DNA from: an uncultured Eubacteriales bacterium
GTDB lineage: Bacteria > Bacillota > Clostridia > Peptostreptococcales > Anaerovoracaceae
DNA: 64,000 bases
Reading direction: 5' to 3'
Assembly: GCA_900547295.1 (NCBI GenBank)
Contig: URGK01000003.1
Span: 8,611 to 72,610, forward strand
The translations under genes and the position numbers were made by a program. Position 1 is the stretch's first letter, and the number at the start of each line of letters is the position of its first letter. Shown here piece after piece: positions 35,027 to 43,597 of this stretch. The notes beneath the pieces were generated by a model that saw nothing but the letters and a program-made list of their open reading frames with translations, made no database searches and had not been told where the DNA came from.

Positions 35027-36856
35027 ATGTGCGGTATAGTAGGATATGTAGGCGCAGACAATGCCAAAGAAGTAATAATAGACGGACTCAAGAGGCTTGA
35101 ATACAGAGGTTATGACTCTGCAGGGATAGCTCTTAATATAAATAATCATATTGAAATAAGAAAACATGTGGGTGAAATCAAAAACCTCGAAAAAATAATA
35201 GGTGACAGCAGCTTTGAAAGCAACATAGGTATAGGACATACCAGATGGGCAACTCACGGTGCGCCGTCAGATATCAATGCCCATCCTCATGCCAATATGG
35301 ATAATACGGTTGCTGTGGTGCACAACGGCATTATAGAGAATTTTGTAGAGCTTAGAGAGATGCTTGAAACAGAGCATGGTATTGTATTCAGATCAGAAAC
35401 CGACACAGAGGTTATAGCCCAGCTTATAGGTATATACAATGAGGGCGATCTGGTAGATGCCGTATACAAGGCTGTAGGCAAGATGAGAGGAGCCTATGCC
35501 ATAGGTGTAATTTCATCAAAGGACCCTGACAAAATAGTTGCGGTAAGAAAAGATGCTCCGCTGGTTGCAGGAATAGGCAAGGGATGCAATTTTATTGCAT
35601 CTGATATTCCGGCGCTTCTCAAATATGTAAGAGAGGTGTACCTTATCGAAAACGGCGAAACCGTTGTTCTTGACAAGGACTCAATTAAAATATATGACGA
35701 AAACAGAAATGAAGTCAAAAGAGATGTATTTCATGTGACATGGGATTCTGATGCTGCCGAAAAAGAAGGCTTTGAGCATTTTATGCTCAAGGAGATTTAC
35801 GAGCAGCCTAAGGGCGTTTCCGAAACCCTGAACAGAAGAATTGACGAAAACGGCAGGATTAAGCTTGACGGCATCAGTCTTACAAGAGAGGATCTTGACG
35901 ATATATCAAAGGTGTACATAGTTGCCTGCGGCACAGCTTATCATGCAGGCCTTATAGGCAAGGCTGTAATTGAGAAATTTGCAAGGATTTCCGTTGAGGT
36001 GGATGTTGCATCAGAGTTCAGATACAGAGATCCGCTCATAGATGAGCACACCCTCTTTATAGCCATAAGCCAGTCGGGAGAGACTCTTGATACTCTTGCG
36101 GCGCTCAGAGAGGCCAAGAGAAAGGGAGCCAGAGTTCTGTCCGTTGTAAATGTAGTCGGAAGCTCGGTTGCAAGAGAGTCTGACGATGTGTTCTATACAT
36201 GGGCAGGACCTGAAATTGCAGTTGCCTCCACCAAAGCCTACACAACCCAGCTTATGTGCATGTATCTGCTGGCGCTTCATATGGGTCAGGTAAGGGGCAC
36301 AATAGATGACGCTTACTTTGAAACAGTTATGAATCAGCTCAAGGCGCTTCCTGAAAAGCTTGAAAGAGTGCTTGAGCAGGAGGAGCATATAGCGCAGATT
36401 GCAGAGAAGATATACAGAAACAACAATGTATTCTTTATAGGCAGAGGCATGGATGCTTCCATAGCATACGAGGGCTCACTCAAGCTAAAGGAAATCTCAT
36501 ATATCAATTCTTTCGCCATGGCGGCGGGAGAACTGAAGCACGGCACTATCGCGCTGATAGAGCCGGGCACTCTGGTTATAGCTCTTGCGGCGCAGGAGAA
36601 GCTGTATGAAAAAATGCTTTCAAACATACAGGAAATCAAAGCCAGAGGCGCGCTGGTAATCGGTGTTGCAAAGGATAATTCAGACGCTATTGAAAAGCAG
36701 TCGGATATGACAATCTACATACCGGACTGCATAGACGAGGTTTCACCGGTGCTTGAAATAGTACCGCTGCAGATACTGGCATATCATATTGCAAGGCTTA
36801 GAGGCTGCAATATAGATAAACCGAAGAACCTGGCAAAATCAGTAACAGTTGAATAG
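35027..36856 (+). CDS. glmS: Glutamine-fructose-6-phosphate aminotransferase (isomerizing)
   Basis: Makes glucosamine-6-phosphate. Cys2 after Met is the glutaminase nucleophile (MCGIVGYVG); HTRWATHG is at about 75. Two SIS sugar-phosphate domains follow (VACGTAYHAG, ISQSGETLDT, IGRGMDASIAYEG) and the C-terminal KNLAKSVTVE is typical. Length 609. It lies 18 bp after glmM, leaving no room for a glmS ribozyme. Confidence 0.96.
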   Translation: MCGIVGYVGADNAKEVIIDGLKRLEYRGYDSAGIALNINNHIEIRKHVGEIKNLEKIIGDSSFESNIGIGHTRWATHGAPSDINAHPHANMDNTVAVVHNGIIENFVELREMLETEHGIVFRSETDTEVIAQLIGIYNEGDLVDAVYKAVGKMRGAYAIGVISSKDPDKIVAVRKDAPLVAGIGKGCNFIASDIPALLKYVREVYLIENGETVVLDKDSIKIYDENRNEVKRDVFHVTWDSDAAEKEGFEHFMLKEIYEQPKGVSETLNRRIDENGRIKLDGISLTREDLDDISKVYIVACGTAYHAGLIGKAVIEKFARISVEVDVASEFRYRDPLIDEHTLFIAISQSGETLDTLAALREAKRKGARVLSVVNVVGSSVARESDDVFYTWAGPEIAVASTKAYTTQLMCMYLLALHMGQVRGTIDDAYFETVMNQLKALPEKLERVLEQEEHIAQIAEKIYRNNNVFFIGRGMDASIAYEGSLKLKEISYINSFAMAAGELKHGTIALIEPGTLVIALAAQEKLYEKMLSNIQEIKARGALVIGVAKDNSDAIEKQSDMTIYIPDCIDEVSPVLEIVPLQILAYHIARLRGCNIDKPKNLAKSVTVE

Positions 36857-36868
36857 TTTGAACATATA

Positions 36869-36907
36869 AGGGCAGAAGTGATTTTTCACTGTCTGCTCTG
36901 TTTTTTT
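36869..36907 (+). terminator. Terminator after glmS
   Basis: AGGGCAGAAGTGA and TCACTGTCTGCTCT form an imperfect stem around TTTT, followed by GTTTTTTT. Confidence 0.8.
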
Positions 36908-36954
36908 ACGCACAGGCGGAAAAAGTAAAGAGGGGAAAAAATTTTTTAAAATTG

Positions 36955-36981
36955 TTAGCACTCACTATTGACGAGTGCTAA
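36955..36981 (+). promoter_or_regulatory. CIRCE operator (HrcA site)
   Basis: TTAGCACTC, nine bases, GAGTGCTAA: an exact CIRCE inverted repeat. It overlaps the -35 of the hsp20 promoter, so HrcA binding would block transcription until heat or protein stress. Confidence 0.95.
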
Positions 36982-36996
36982 CAAAAGGTGTATAAT
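36968..36996 (+). promoter_or_regulatory. hsp20 promoter
   Basis: TTGACG (36968-36973), exact 17-bp spacer, TATAAT (36991-36996), overlapping CIRCE. Confidence 0.8.
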
Positions 36997-37065
36997 AAAA
37001 CCATAGAAAAGGAAAACATAAATTGATATAGTGGATATCCACAATGGGTAATGGAGGTAAATACA

Positions 37066-37509
37066 ATGTTAATGACAAACTTTTTAGGGGAAAACTTATT
37101 CGATGGATTTTTTAATGATTTTGCAAGACCTGAGAGAAGAATTGCAAACTATTCGGCAAACGAGACAGCGGTAATGCGTACAGATGTCAAGGAAACAGAC
37201 GGAGGCTATGAGCTTGATGTAGACCTGCCGGGCTACAAAAAAGAAGACATCAAGGCAGAGCTCAAAGACGGCACACTGACAATCAGCGCATCAACCAATA
37301 CCGAAAAAGAGGATAAGGACAAAGACGGTAAATTCATCAGAAGAGAAAGGTTCAGCGGCAGTTGCAGCAGGAGCTTTTATGTAGGCGAAAATCTTGATCA
37401 GGAAGATATCAAAGCAAAATTTGAAAACGGTATTCTGAAACTTTTCGTACCGAAAAAAGAGGCTAAACCTGAAATCGAGGAAAGCAAATACATTGCAATA
37501 GAAGGATAA
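37066..37509 (+). CDS. Hsp20/alpha-crystallin small heat shock protein
   Basis: A holdase chaperone. ATG 37066 is preferred because GGAGG at 37054-37058 sits 8 bp before it. An alpha-crystallin domain spans about residues 38-140 (DVKETDGGYELDVDLPGYKKEDIKAEL), and the FENGILKLFVPKKE segment holds the conserved A/G-x-L-type strand. Length 147. Under CIRCE/HrcA control, which is more usual for groE and dnaK but known for hsp20 in Clostridia. Confidence 0.94.
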   Translation: MLMTNFLGENLFDGFFNDFARPERRIANYSANETAVMRTDVKETDGGYELDVDLPGYKKEDIKAELKDGTLTISASTNTEKEDKDKDGKFIRRERFSGSCSRSFYVGENLDQEDIKAKFENGILKLFVPKKEAKPEIEESKYIAIEG

Positions 37510-37533
37510 GGAGTAATCAGATATATGGAAGTT

Positions 37534-37573
37534 AAGGCGGGAGGAACTGTAAGGCAGATACTTCCGCCTTTTT
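37534..37573 (+). terminator. Terminator between hsp20 and the J-protein
   Basis: AAGGCGGGAG pairs imperfectly with CTTCCGCCTT around a 17-nt loop, then T residues. It may only attenuate, since the next gene starts 20 bp later. Confidence 0.6.
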
Positions 37574-37593
37574 CAAACAGGGGGTGCTGATAA

Positions 37594-38463
37594 ATGAACA
37601 AACGAGATTATTATGAAGTCCTTGGGATTGATAAATCCGCTTCCGAAAAAGAACTGAAATCTGCATATCGAAAACTGGCAAAGAAATATCACCCTGATGC
37701 AAATCCGGGCGACAAGCAATCAGAGGAAAAGTTCAAAGAGCTTTCAGAAGCCTACGATATACTCAAGGACCCTGAAAAAAGAAAGCTGTACGACAAATTC
37801 GGTCATGCGGCATTTGATGAGAGCATGAATTACAGGCAGCCCGAAAATGAGAACTACAGGGAATATCATTTTACAGGCGGTGACTTTGAAGATATTTTTA
37901 AAGACATTTTCGGCGGACATTCGCACAGGCGAGCTTCGAAGGGCGCAGATATAGAGACGCAGCTTACCGTATCCTTTGATGAGGCGGCTTTCGGCGCAAC
38001 CAAAAAACTGTACTTTGAAGGAAACACCAAGAAGCCATTTGAGGTTAAAATTCCGGCAGGCATAAACGAAGGTCAGAGCATCAGACTTAAGGGCAACGGT
38101 CATCCGGGAGAAGGAGGCATGCCGGCAGGTGATATGTATATAAAGATACACATAGCCGAAAAACCGGGATACGAGAGAAAGGGAATGGATGTTTACACTA
38201 CTGAGGAAATTCCGTATACAACTGCGGTTCTTGGCGGCAGTGCGGTTTTCCCTACACTTTACGGCAAAGTCAGATGCAATATACCGCCGGGAACTCAGTC
38301 CGGCAGTAAAATACGGATAAAAAACAAGGGCATAGTATCAATGAAAAACAAGGGACAGTACGGTGACGAATATGTAATGGTGCAGGTTTCTGTTCCTAAA
38401 AATCCTACGCCGCAGGAAAAAGAAAAGCTGCGGGAGCTGGCCCAGCTTGAAAAGGCCTCGTAG
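37594..38463 (+). CDS. J-domain co-chaperone (class B, CbpA/DnaJ-like)
   Basis: The J domain (residues 1-70) has the HPD tripeptide in KKYHPDANPGD. A short G/F-poor linker with FEDIFKDIFGG follows, then two DnaJ C-terminal beta domains (IPAGINEGQSIRLKGNG, IPPGTQSGSKIRIKNKG). The CxxCxGxG zinc-finger repeats of classical DnaJ are absent, so this is a CbpA-type protein. Length 289. It likely hands clients from Hsp20 to DnaK and probably shares the CIRCE promoter. Confidence 0.9.
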   Translation: MNKRDYYEVLGIDKSASEKELKSAYRKLAKKYHPDANPGDKQSEEKFKELSEAYDILKDPEKRKLYDKFGHAAFDESMNYRQPENENYREYHFTGGDFEDIFKDIFGGHSHRRASKGADIETQLTVSFDEAAFGATKKLYFEGNTKKPFEVKIPAGINEGQSIRLKGNGHPGEGGMPAGDMYIKIHIAEKPGYERKGMDVYTTEEIPYTTAVLGGSAVFPTLYGKVRCNIPPGTQSGSKIRIKNKGIVSMKNKGQYGDEYVMVQVSVPKNPTPQEKEKLRELAQLEKAS

Positions 38464-38550
38464 GCGTGTAGCGGCGAATATTACATATAAGTAGAATAAA
38501 CACCCTCCGGAAGTAATAGATTTTAATAATATTACTTTTAGGGGGTTTTT

Positions 38551-39831
38551 ATGTATAGAGCAGTAGTAATAGGTGGAGGCTGGTCAGGAATTGCAGCAGC
38601 CCTTGGTGCAAAAAAAGCGGGCGCAGAAGTCACTCTTCTTGAAAAAACAGATATGCTGTTGGGGCTTGGCAATGTGGGCGGAATAATGAGAAACAACGGC
38701 AGATATACGGCGGCAGAGGAAAACATCGCTTTGGGAGCAAGTGAGCTTTTTGGCATAACCGACAGCTGCGCAACGCATGTCAATATAGATTTTCCGGGCC
38801 ACAGTCACGCCAGCCTCTACAATGTTATAAAGGTGGAGCCTCAGGTAAGGAGGCTTCTCAGAGAAAAGGGGATAGATATAAGGCTTGTGAGCAGAGCTGT
38901 AGACGTGGAAATGGCAGGAGAGTGCATAGAAAGCATCACTCTTGCAGATGGTGAAAAAATTCAGGGAGATGTATTTATAGAATGTACCGGCTCTACTGGA
39001 CCTATGGGTAACTGCCTTGCCTACGGCAACGGCTGCTGCATGTGTATTCTGAGATGCCCGGCCTTTGGTCCGAGGGTGAGCCTTACACAGAAAGCAGGCA
39101 GAAACGATATTATGGGAATGAGAAAAGACGGAGCTTTCGGAGCGTTCAGCGGTTCGGGCAAGCTGGAAAAGCAGTCGCTGTCTGAGGAAATACAGGATAA
39201 ATTAAATGATACAGGAGTTGCCATAGTCCCTGTTCCAAAGCAGCTTATAAATGAAAAAAAGCTGGAGCTTAAAGTATGCCAGCAGTATGCCCTTGAGGAA
39301 TTTGCAGAAAACATAGTCCTGCTTGATACAGGCTATGCCAAAATAATGACTCCGTTCTTTGAACTTGAAAAGCTTAGACAGATACCGGGATTTGAAAACG
39401 CCAGATATATTGACCCTTATGCGGGAGGCAGGGGAAACTCGATAAGATACCTGTCGGTGGCGCAGAGAAACAATGCTATGAAAGCCGAGGGCATTGAGAA
39501 TATGTTCTGCGGAGGAGAAAAATCGGGATTTTTTGTTGGACATACGGAGGCAATAACTACAGGATCCCTTGCAGGGTACAATGCCGCAAGGCTTCTCAAA
39601 GGTCTGAGGCTTTTAGAACTGCCGAGGCAGGTTGCTGCAGGCGACCTTATATCCTATGCCAATGAAATGATGGAAACAGAAAACGGACTTATGACAAGAT
39701 ATACCTTTGCAGGCGCAGAATACTTTGCAAGAATGAAAGAAAAGAACCTGTATACTACAGATAAGCAGGAGATTGAAAAGCGCATATCAAGGTATGACCT
39801 GCAGGGAATCTATTCGCAGAGAATAATATAG
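38551..39831 (+). CDS. FAD-dependent oxidoreductase (GidA/TrmFO-related fold)
   Basis: An N-terminal Rossmann FAD site VVIGGGWSGIAAALGAKKAGAEV, a second nucleotide segment DVFIECTGSTGPMG near residue 140, and a C-terminal GGEKSGFFVGHTEAITTGSLAGYNAARLL resembling MnmG/TrmFO. A cysteine-rich stretch, CCMCILRCPAFGP near 162, could hold redox-active cysteines. Length 426. The substrate is unknown; tRNA modification is possible but unproven. RBS AGGGGG. A hairpin lies just upstream. Confidence 0.75.
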   Translation: MYRAVVIGGGWSGIAAALGAKKAGAEVTLLEKTDMLLGLGNVGGIMRNNGRYTAAEENIALGASELFGITDSCATHVNIDFPGHSHASLYNVIKVEPQVRRLLREKGIDIRLVSRAVDVEMAGECIESITLADGEKIQGDVFIECTGSTGPMGNCLAYGNGCCMCILRCPAFGPRVSLTQKAGRNDIMGMRKDGAFGAFSGSGKLEKQSLSEEIQDKLNDTGVAIVPVPKQLINEKKLELKVCQQYALEEFAENIVLLDTGYAKIMTPFFELEKLRQIPGFENARYIDPYAGGRGNSIRYLSVAQRNNAMKAEGIENMFCGGEKSGFFVGHTEAITTGSLAGYNAARLLKGLRLLELPRQVAAGDLISYANEMMETENGLMTRYTFAGAEYFARMKEKNLYTTDKQEIEKRISRYDLQGIYSQRII

Positions 39832-39892
39832 AGCAGTAAAAGGACAAGACAGACAGATATCGGTGAATATGCCTTGACTTTTTTCGAGAAAG

Positions 39893-40027
39893 TACGCCTT
39901 TGTGTTTCGTAAAGATGGCGCATTTCACTATTTTATTTTCTCAAAAGGCGGGTTTACTCCGGCGTTGCTGGGAGCTGAAAAAAGAGGTGAAGTTACGCTG
40001 CTGGAACTGGCGGACCTTTATAAGTGA
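39893..40027 (+). pseudogene. 3' remnant of a DUF234/AAA-type ATPase gene
   Basis: The frame ending at TGA 40025-40027 reads YAFVFRKDGAFHYFIFSKGG, then FTPALLGAEKRGEVTLLELADLYK. This is like the C-terminal nuclease-like tail of AAA_14/DUF234 ATPases (YYLFSKSGFT...A..RGDV.L). An in-frame TGA lies at 39875-39877 and no N-terminal portion is left. A relic. Confidence 0.55.
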
Positions 40028-40538
40028 ATATAAGGCATCTGTACACTACAGATGTTTGCAAAGAGAGCTTACAGTATTGGCGGAAATATCCGCCTGTGCT
40101 GCGGGCTCTTTTTATGTTGGCTACATAGTTTGATATAGGGGTCTAGCCGGTGCAGGTAGTAAATTACTTAATATAGGTATGGGGTTAATATTCGTGTGGG
40201 CTGGTATGCTGGTGAAACAGACTGTTTTGAAATAGGATAGCTTCTTAAGAACTGAATGCAAGGCAATAACTATCATTTAAATTACAGTTGTATTATGGGG
40301 ATAGCGAGATGAAAATTATAAAAAATTCAGGGATTTTGAAACTATTATAAGAAAACTGCATCTAATATGTAGAAGTAAATAGCTAAATGAGATGAGTGAT
40401 GTCTATGCGAGGATGAAAAAAGAGTTTTTCAAAATCAATATATCACCAGGCTAGGTAAATAAACAACTTATGAAAAACTCTAAACATAAGTTAATACTAT
40501 ATGAAAAACAGAAGAAAAGCAATGGAGAGGAAGAAAAA
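40028..40538. other. AT-rich intergenic region
   Basis: Starts with a terminator-like hairpin (see next entry). The rest, about 400 bp, is AT-rich with no convincing gene, promoter or repeat. Base composition differs from the flanking housekeeping genes. Confidence 0.5.
40066..40115 (+). terminator. Nested hairpin terminator
   Basis: Outer AGAGC/GCTCT and inner GGCGGA/TCCGCC stems followed by TTTTTA. Confidence 0.55.
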
Positions 40539-40979
40539 ATGATTAGTATTAAAAATAAAAAGCAAGTTACTTGTCTCTTGATTATATTTTCACTTTTTGT
40601 AGCGTTAATACCTGCTACTTCTTATGCGGCAAGTAAATATGAAAATTCAAGACCTTTTGTTAATGTAGCATTACCACACGTATGTGATAATGTAACTTTA
40701 GCAACAGCAGAGAAGAGTACTGATAGAGACTATGGGAAAGCTGAAATCACAAAGATAGGAGGAGGCTCCAGTGGAGTTAACTGCTGGTTTAGATCAAAAG
40801 TTAACGGAGAATGGAAACATAAAACAGGAGACGTTGCCTTTTTTACTACAACAGGAGAAAAAAGGATTGACTATCAAACAGCATATGTAAAGGGAACAAC
40901 GGTTCAATTAAGAGCTGAGAATAATACAAGCACCCAATTTGTTAAAGACAAGGTTTCAGGTGAAGTATGGTTTAATTAG
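40539..40979 (+). CDS. Small secreted protein, DUF2712-like
   Basis: ATG 40539 follows GAGAGG and starts a clear signal peptide (KQVTCLLIIFSLFVALIPATSYAAS); the longer frame from 40470 is charged and unlikely. The mature part of about 115 residues has polar beta-rich segments ending TTVQLRAENNTSTQFVKDKVSGEVWFN. This resembles the DUF2712 family of Bacilli/Clostridia, often next to ABC-2 transporters, and the next gene is an ABC-2-like permease. Function unknown. Composition is AT-rich compared with the housekeeping genes, suggesting transfer. Confidence 0.6.
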   Translation: MISIKNKKQVTCLLIIFSLFVALIPATSYAASKYENSRPFVNVALPHVCDNVTLATAEKSTDRDYGKAEITKIGGGSSGVNCWFRSKVNGEWKHKTGDVAFFTTTGEKRIDYQTAYVKGTTVQLRAENNTSTQFVKDKVSGEVWFN

Positions 40980-41059
40980 AGATTAACAGGGGACTGACAA
41001 TCCCCTGAACCTTTTTAAATTATGATGTTTAATACAGATGAGGGAAAAGGAAAGGCACA

Positions 41060-41605
41060 ATGTTTATTGAAGAAGTAAAAAAGATAGTAAGGCGTAATGA
41101 GTTTTATGTTGCAGCAATAATAATATTTTTTGCAGTATTTTTAAACTTTTATATTGCCTGTGATAATCTACAGGGCAAACCGATTTCACAGATACCGTCA
41201 GCATGGGAACTTACAGTGCTTAGAAATTACTACTGTTACAATTTTACAGATGCCGTTTTTTCGACTCTGCTTCCTCTGATTGCAAGCATTATGGTTGCAG
41301 ATGTTTATTATACGGAACTTAAGACTGGGATTACAAATTATATAGCAACAAGGATTTCCTACAGCAGTTATATCAAAAATAAGGTTCTGGCTTCAAGTAC
41401 GGTGGTCTTTGTCACTATGGGAATTGCAGTCACAGTAAGCATCATGCTTTCGATTATCGCATTTCCTTTGCAGGGTCATTACAGCACAGATGTGTCTTTC
41501 AGAAGTCTTATGATGCACGACAGATACAGAATATTATGCGGCTTTGAAGGTGCTTATCCGTACCTTAATATTATATTTTTTGGATTTATACGCTGTTTGT
41601 TTGCA
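41060..41605 (+). pseudogene. ABC-2-type permease, 5' portion only
   Basis: Frame from ATG 41060 begins MFIEEVKKIVRRNEFYVAAI with a first membrane helix, then ELKTGITNYIATRISYSSYIKNKVLASSTVVF. This is the layout of short ABC-2 permeases next to DUF2712 genes. The homologous part stops near 41605, where the sequence changes to an NhaC tail in another frame. The formal ORF ends at 41665 with an unrelated tail. Missing the last helices, it is likely non-functional. Confidence 0.6.
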
Positions 41606-42047
41606 GTGTCATCGTCACTTTCCAGCTGTCCTTGTTACATCGCTGTTTTACAGAGAATCCATTAATCTCATCGGTCTGCCCGATTATCTGATAGATGTTG
41701 CGGGACCGTACATGAGCGCCGCATGGCTTCCGGCAATTGCATTTATACTGATTGGTCTTGTATGCTTTGCAACAGGCAACATCTGGAGTATACCTGCGGT
41801 ATGCACTCCTATTATACTGCCGCTGGCTGTTTCAAGCGGGGCAAGTATTCCGCTTACATTGGGCGCAATCATTTCGGCTGCCTGCTTTGGTGCCCAGGCA
41901 TGTTTCTATTCGGATGTTACTCTGCTGTCAGCTTCGGCATGCAGAATTAACAATGTTGATTACGCAGTAGCACAGCTGCCGTACATAGGAATTGTTACAG
42001 CCATAACATTTGTCGGATATGTGGTTGCCGGTTTTGCAATGGCTTAG
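41606..42047 (+). pseudogene. NhaC-family Na+/H+ antiporter, 3' portion only
   Basis: The frame ending at 42047 reads LIGLPDYLIDVAGPYMSAAWLPAIAFILIG..., CFATGNIWSIPAVCTPIILPLAVSSGA and ACFYSDVTLLSASACRINNVDYAVAQLPY. It matches the C-terminal part of NhaC-type transporters. The upstream two thirds are missing and replaced by the ABC-2 fragment, so this is a deletion/recombination joint. Confidence 0.65.
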
Positions 42048-42140
42048 GCGGAGGGGCGCTTTTCGGGAATTGCTTTACGTCAGGGCTTTGCTGCGGCTGT
42101 TTCATGCTGCGGGCAAGGACTGTTAAATCAACTTTAAAAA

Positions 42141-42178
42141 ACAACCTTTGAACTTTGGAAGCAGAGGTTGTTTTTTTA
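42141..42178 (+). terminator. Terminator before repeat copy 2
   Basis: ACAACCTTTG and CAGAGGTTGT pair around a short loop, followed by seven T residues. Confidence 0.75.
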
Positions 42179-42185
42179 TTATGTA

Positions 42186-42295
42186 GGAAATATCGATTTT
42201 TCGATATTTCCGGAATATCAACAAAAGCACCTTGCGAAGAGCCGCCCTTTACGGGCGACATGCAGAAATAGGAATCTTTGATTCCGTATATTTCC
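42186..42295. repeat. Terminator-associated palindromic element, copy 2
   Basis: 110 bp, the same length as copy 1. GGAAATATCGA/TCGATATTTCC at the left, GCCGCCC...GGGCG in the middle, GGAAT/ATTCC and a closing GTATATTTCC at the right. The ends form an 8-bp terminal inverted repeat (GGAAATAT). Confidence 0.7.
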
Positions 42296-42321
42296 ACTTC
42301 TGTTATTATAAAGGTAGCCCT

Positions 42322-42355
42322 TATCTTTTACGGCACGATATCTTTTACGGCACGA
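42322..42355. repeat. Two tandem 17-bp repeats
   Basis: TATCTTTTACGGCACGA occurs twice in perfect tandem. Confidence 0.8.
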
Positions 42356-42748
42356 TTTTATGCAAGCAGTGCGAAATTTAATCGGATAGACATAGTTTTA
42401 CAGGGAATTCTTTATGAAAAACTCCTTTGACCGTGATGTGCATGCTATGCATTATGTTTCGGTGGGCTTATCTCTGCCGGATTACATAGTTTTTCATAGC
42501 GTAAAGCTTGAATTTCTCCATATAATTCTATAATTTGAATAAATTTTCTTTTGGATTATGTTTTGCAAAAGATTTTTCTATAATACACATAATCAGATCC
42601 TTGTAAAGGATAATGGCAGCGGAGCCGGAAGCAGGCATTCAGAAGCAGGAATAAGACGCCTGACGTCGGGTCTTTTATCAGCGCTATTGACAAAAGTTAA
42701 TAAAAAGTGTAAAAGTACACTAAGAAACAGAACTGAAAGGAGAAGAGC

Positions 42749-43195
42749 GTGAAGCAAAAGGAATTTTTGGATTTGATGGATTCAAAGTTAAAATTAATCA
42801 GAACAGAATATTGTTTAACTCAGGATAAAATGGCGGCTGTTATCGGTTTGTCGAAAAAAACCCTTGTTGAAATAGAAAAGGGCAGGAGGAGTCTCAGCTG
42901 GTCCGCTGCAGTTGCGGTTACAACGATTTTTTCAGACAGCGAAGTGCTACAGGATTCTTTCAGAGGTGAACTGTCGGATCTTATTAAGGCAATAGCTTTT
43001 GACGATATGCATGTGAGCTATCCGAAGACCATGGGCGGAAAAGTCTGGTGGAGGACAACAAGGGCGCAAGGTGAATATAAGATACAGCAGAATATTATTT
43101 CGAAGCATTACAGAATTATTGACGATGAAAACAGAAGGTATTTTTCCTCATTCGATATAAAAGAGACAGTAAGATATCTTGAGGAATTAAAGTAA
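42749..43195 (+). CDS. XRE/HTH-type transcriptional regulator
   Basis: GTG start after AAAGGAGAA. Residues about 10-65 form a helix-turn-helix (RTEYCLTQDKMAAVIGLSKKTLVEIEKGRRSLSW) of the Cro/CI type. The C-terminal half (KVWWRTTRAQGEYKIQQNIISKHYRIID) is not recognised. Length 148. It starts a run of closely spaced genes with two tiny membrane proteins and a broken binding protein, which it may regulate. Confidence 0.7.
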   Translation: MKQKEFLDLMDSKLKLIRTEYCLTQDKMAAVIGLSKKTLVEIEKGRRSLSWSAAVAVTTIFSDSEVLQDSFRGELSDLIKAIAFDDMHVSYPKTMGGKVWWRTTRAQGEYKIQQNIISKHYRIIDDENRRYFSSFDIKETVRYLEELK

Positions 43196-43219
43196 CAGAA
43201 ACGAAGGGGGTACAATATT

Positions 43220-43447
43220 ATGTTTATAATTTTCGTAGCCGGAGTCATTGTTGTATTTGTGCCGATAGGGTCGGTGCTGTGGTTTATAGCTGCGAAGGAC
43301 AAATATAAGAAAGCGAAAGAAAATACTTGCGGGGATTTGAGTAAAAGGAAAAGGGTCATGTATGCGGCGGCAACGCTGATGACAGTTGCCGTAGGAGGGC
43401 TGCTATTCTTGATAGCATCTTTCACATTGTCTATCAACAATATGTAG
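43220..43447 (+). CDS. Small two-helix membrane protein
   Basis: 75 residues with a hydrophobic N-terminal helix (FIIFVAGVIVVFVPIGSVLWF), a charged loop (KDKYKKAKENTCGDLSKRKR) and a second helix (AATLMTVAVGGLLFLIAS). It has an AAGGGGG site and lies 25 bp after the HTH gene. No family recognised. Confidence 0.6.
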   Translation: MFIIFVAGVIVVFVPIGSVLWFIAAKDKYKKAKENTCGDLSKRKRVMYAAATLMTVAVGGLLFLIASFTLSINNM

Positions 43448-43460
43448 AAAGGAGCAGCAG

Positions 43461-43595
43461 ATGGATAATCATTTAATAAAAATAATAACAGCAACAGCGG
43501 TAATCGGCTGTCTGACAACTGCCGCATTGATTTTATGGACGGTATATTTGTATTCTGACTGTTCTATAATATCGTTCATAGCAAATGGGAGGTAA
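43461..43595 (+). CDS. 44-residue membrane peptide
   Basis: Starts at ATG 43461 after AAAGGAGCAG. One transmembrane helix (ITATAVIGCLTTAALILWTVYLY). The stop overlaps the ribosome binding site of the next gene (GGGAGGTAA). Tight spacing and good RBS argue it is translated. Function unknown. Confidence 0.5.
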   Translation: MDNHLIKIITATAVIGCLTTAALILWTVYLYSDCSIISFIANGR

Positions 43596-43597
43596 AT

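Larger units (their letters stand above)
42048..42748. other. Intergenic region with terminator, repeat element and tandem repeat
   Basis: 700 bp with a terminator (42141-42178), repeat copy 2 (42186-42295) and a 17-bp tandem duplication (42322-42355). The remaining 390 bp is AT-rich with no recognised gene. Confidence 0.5.

Noticed and set aside
42558..42752. 64-codon ORF before the HTH regulator
   Set aside because: No RBS, no recognisable composition or family, and it runs through a region lacking other coding signals.
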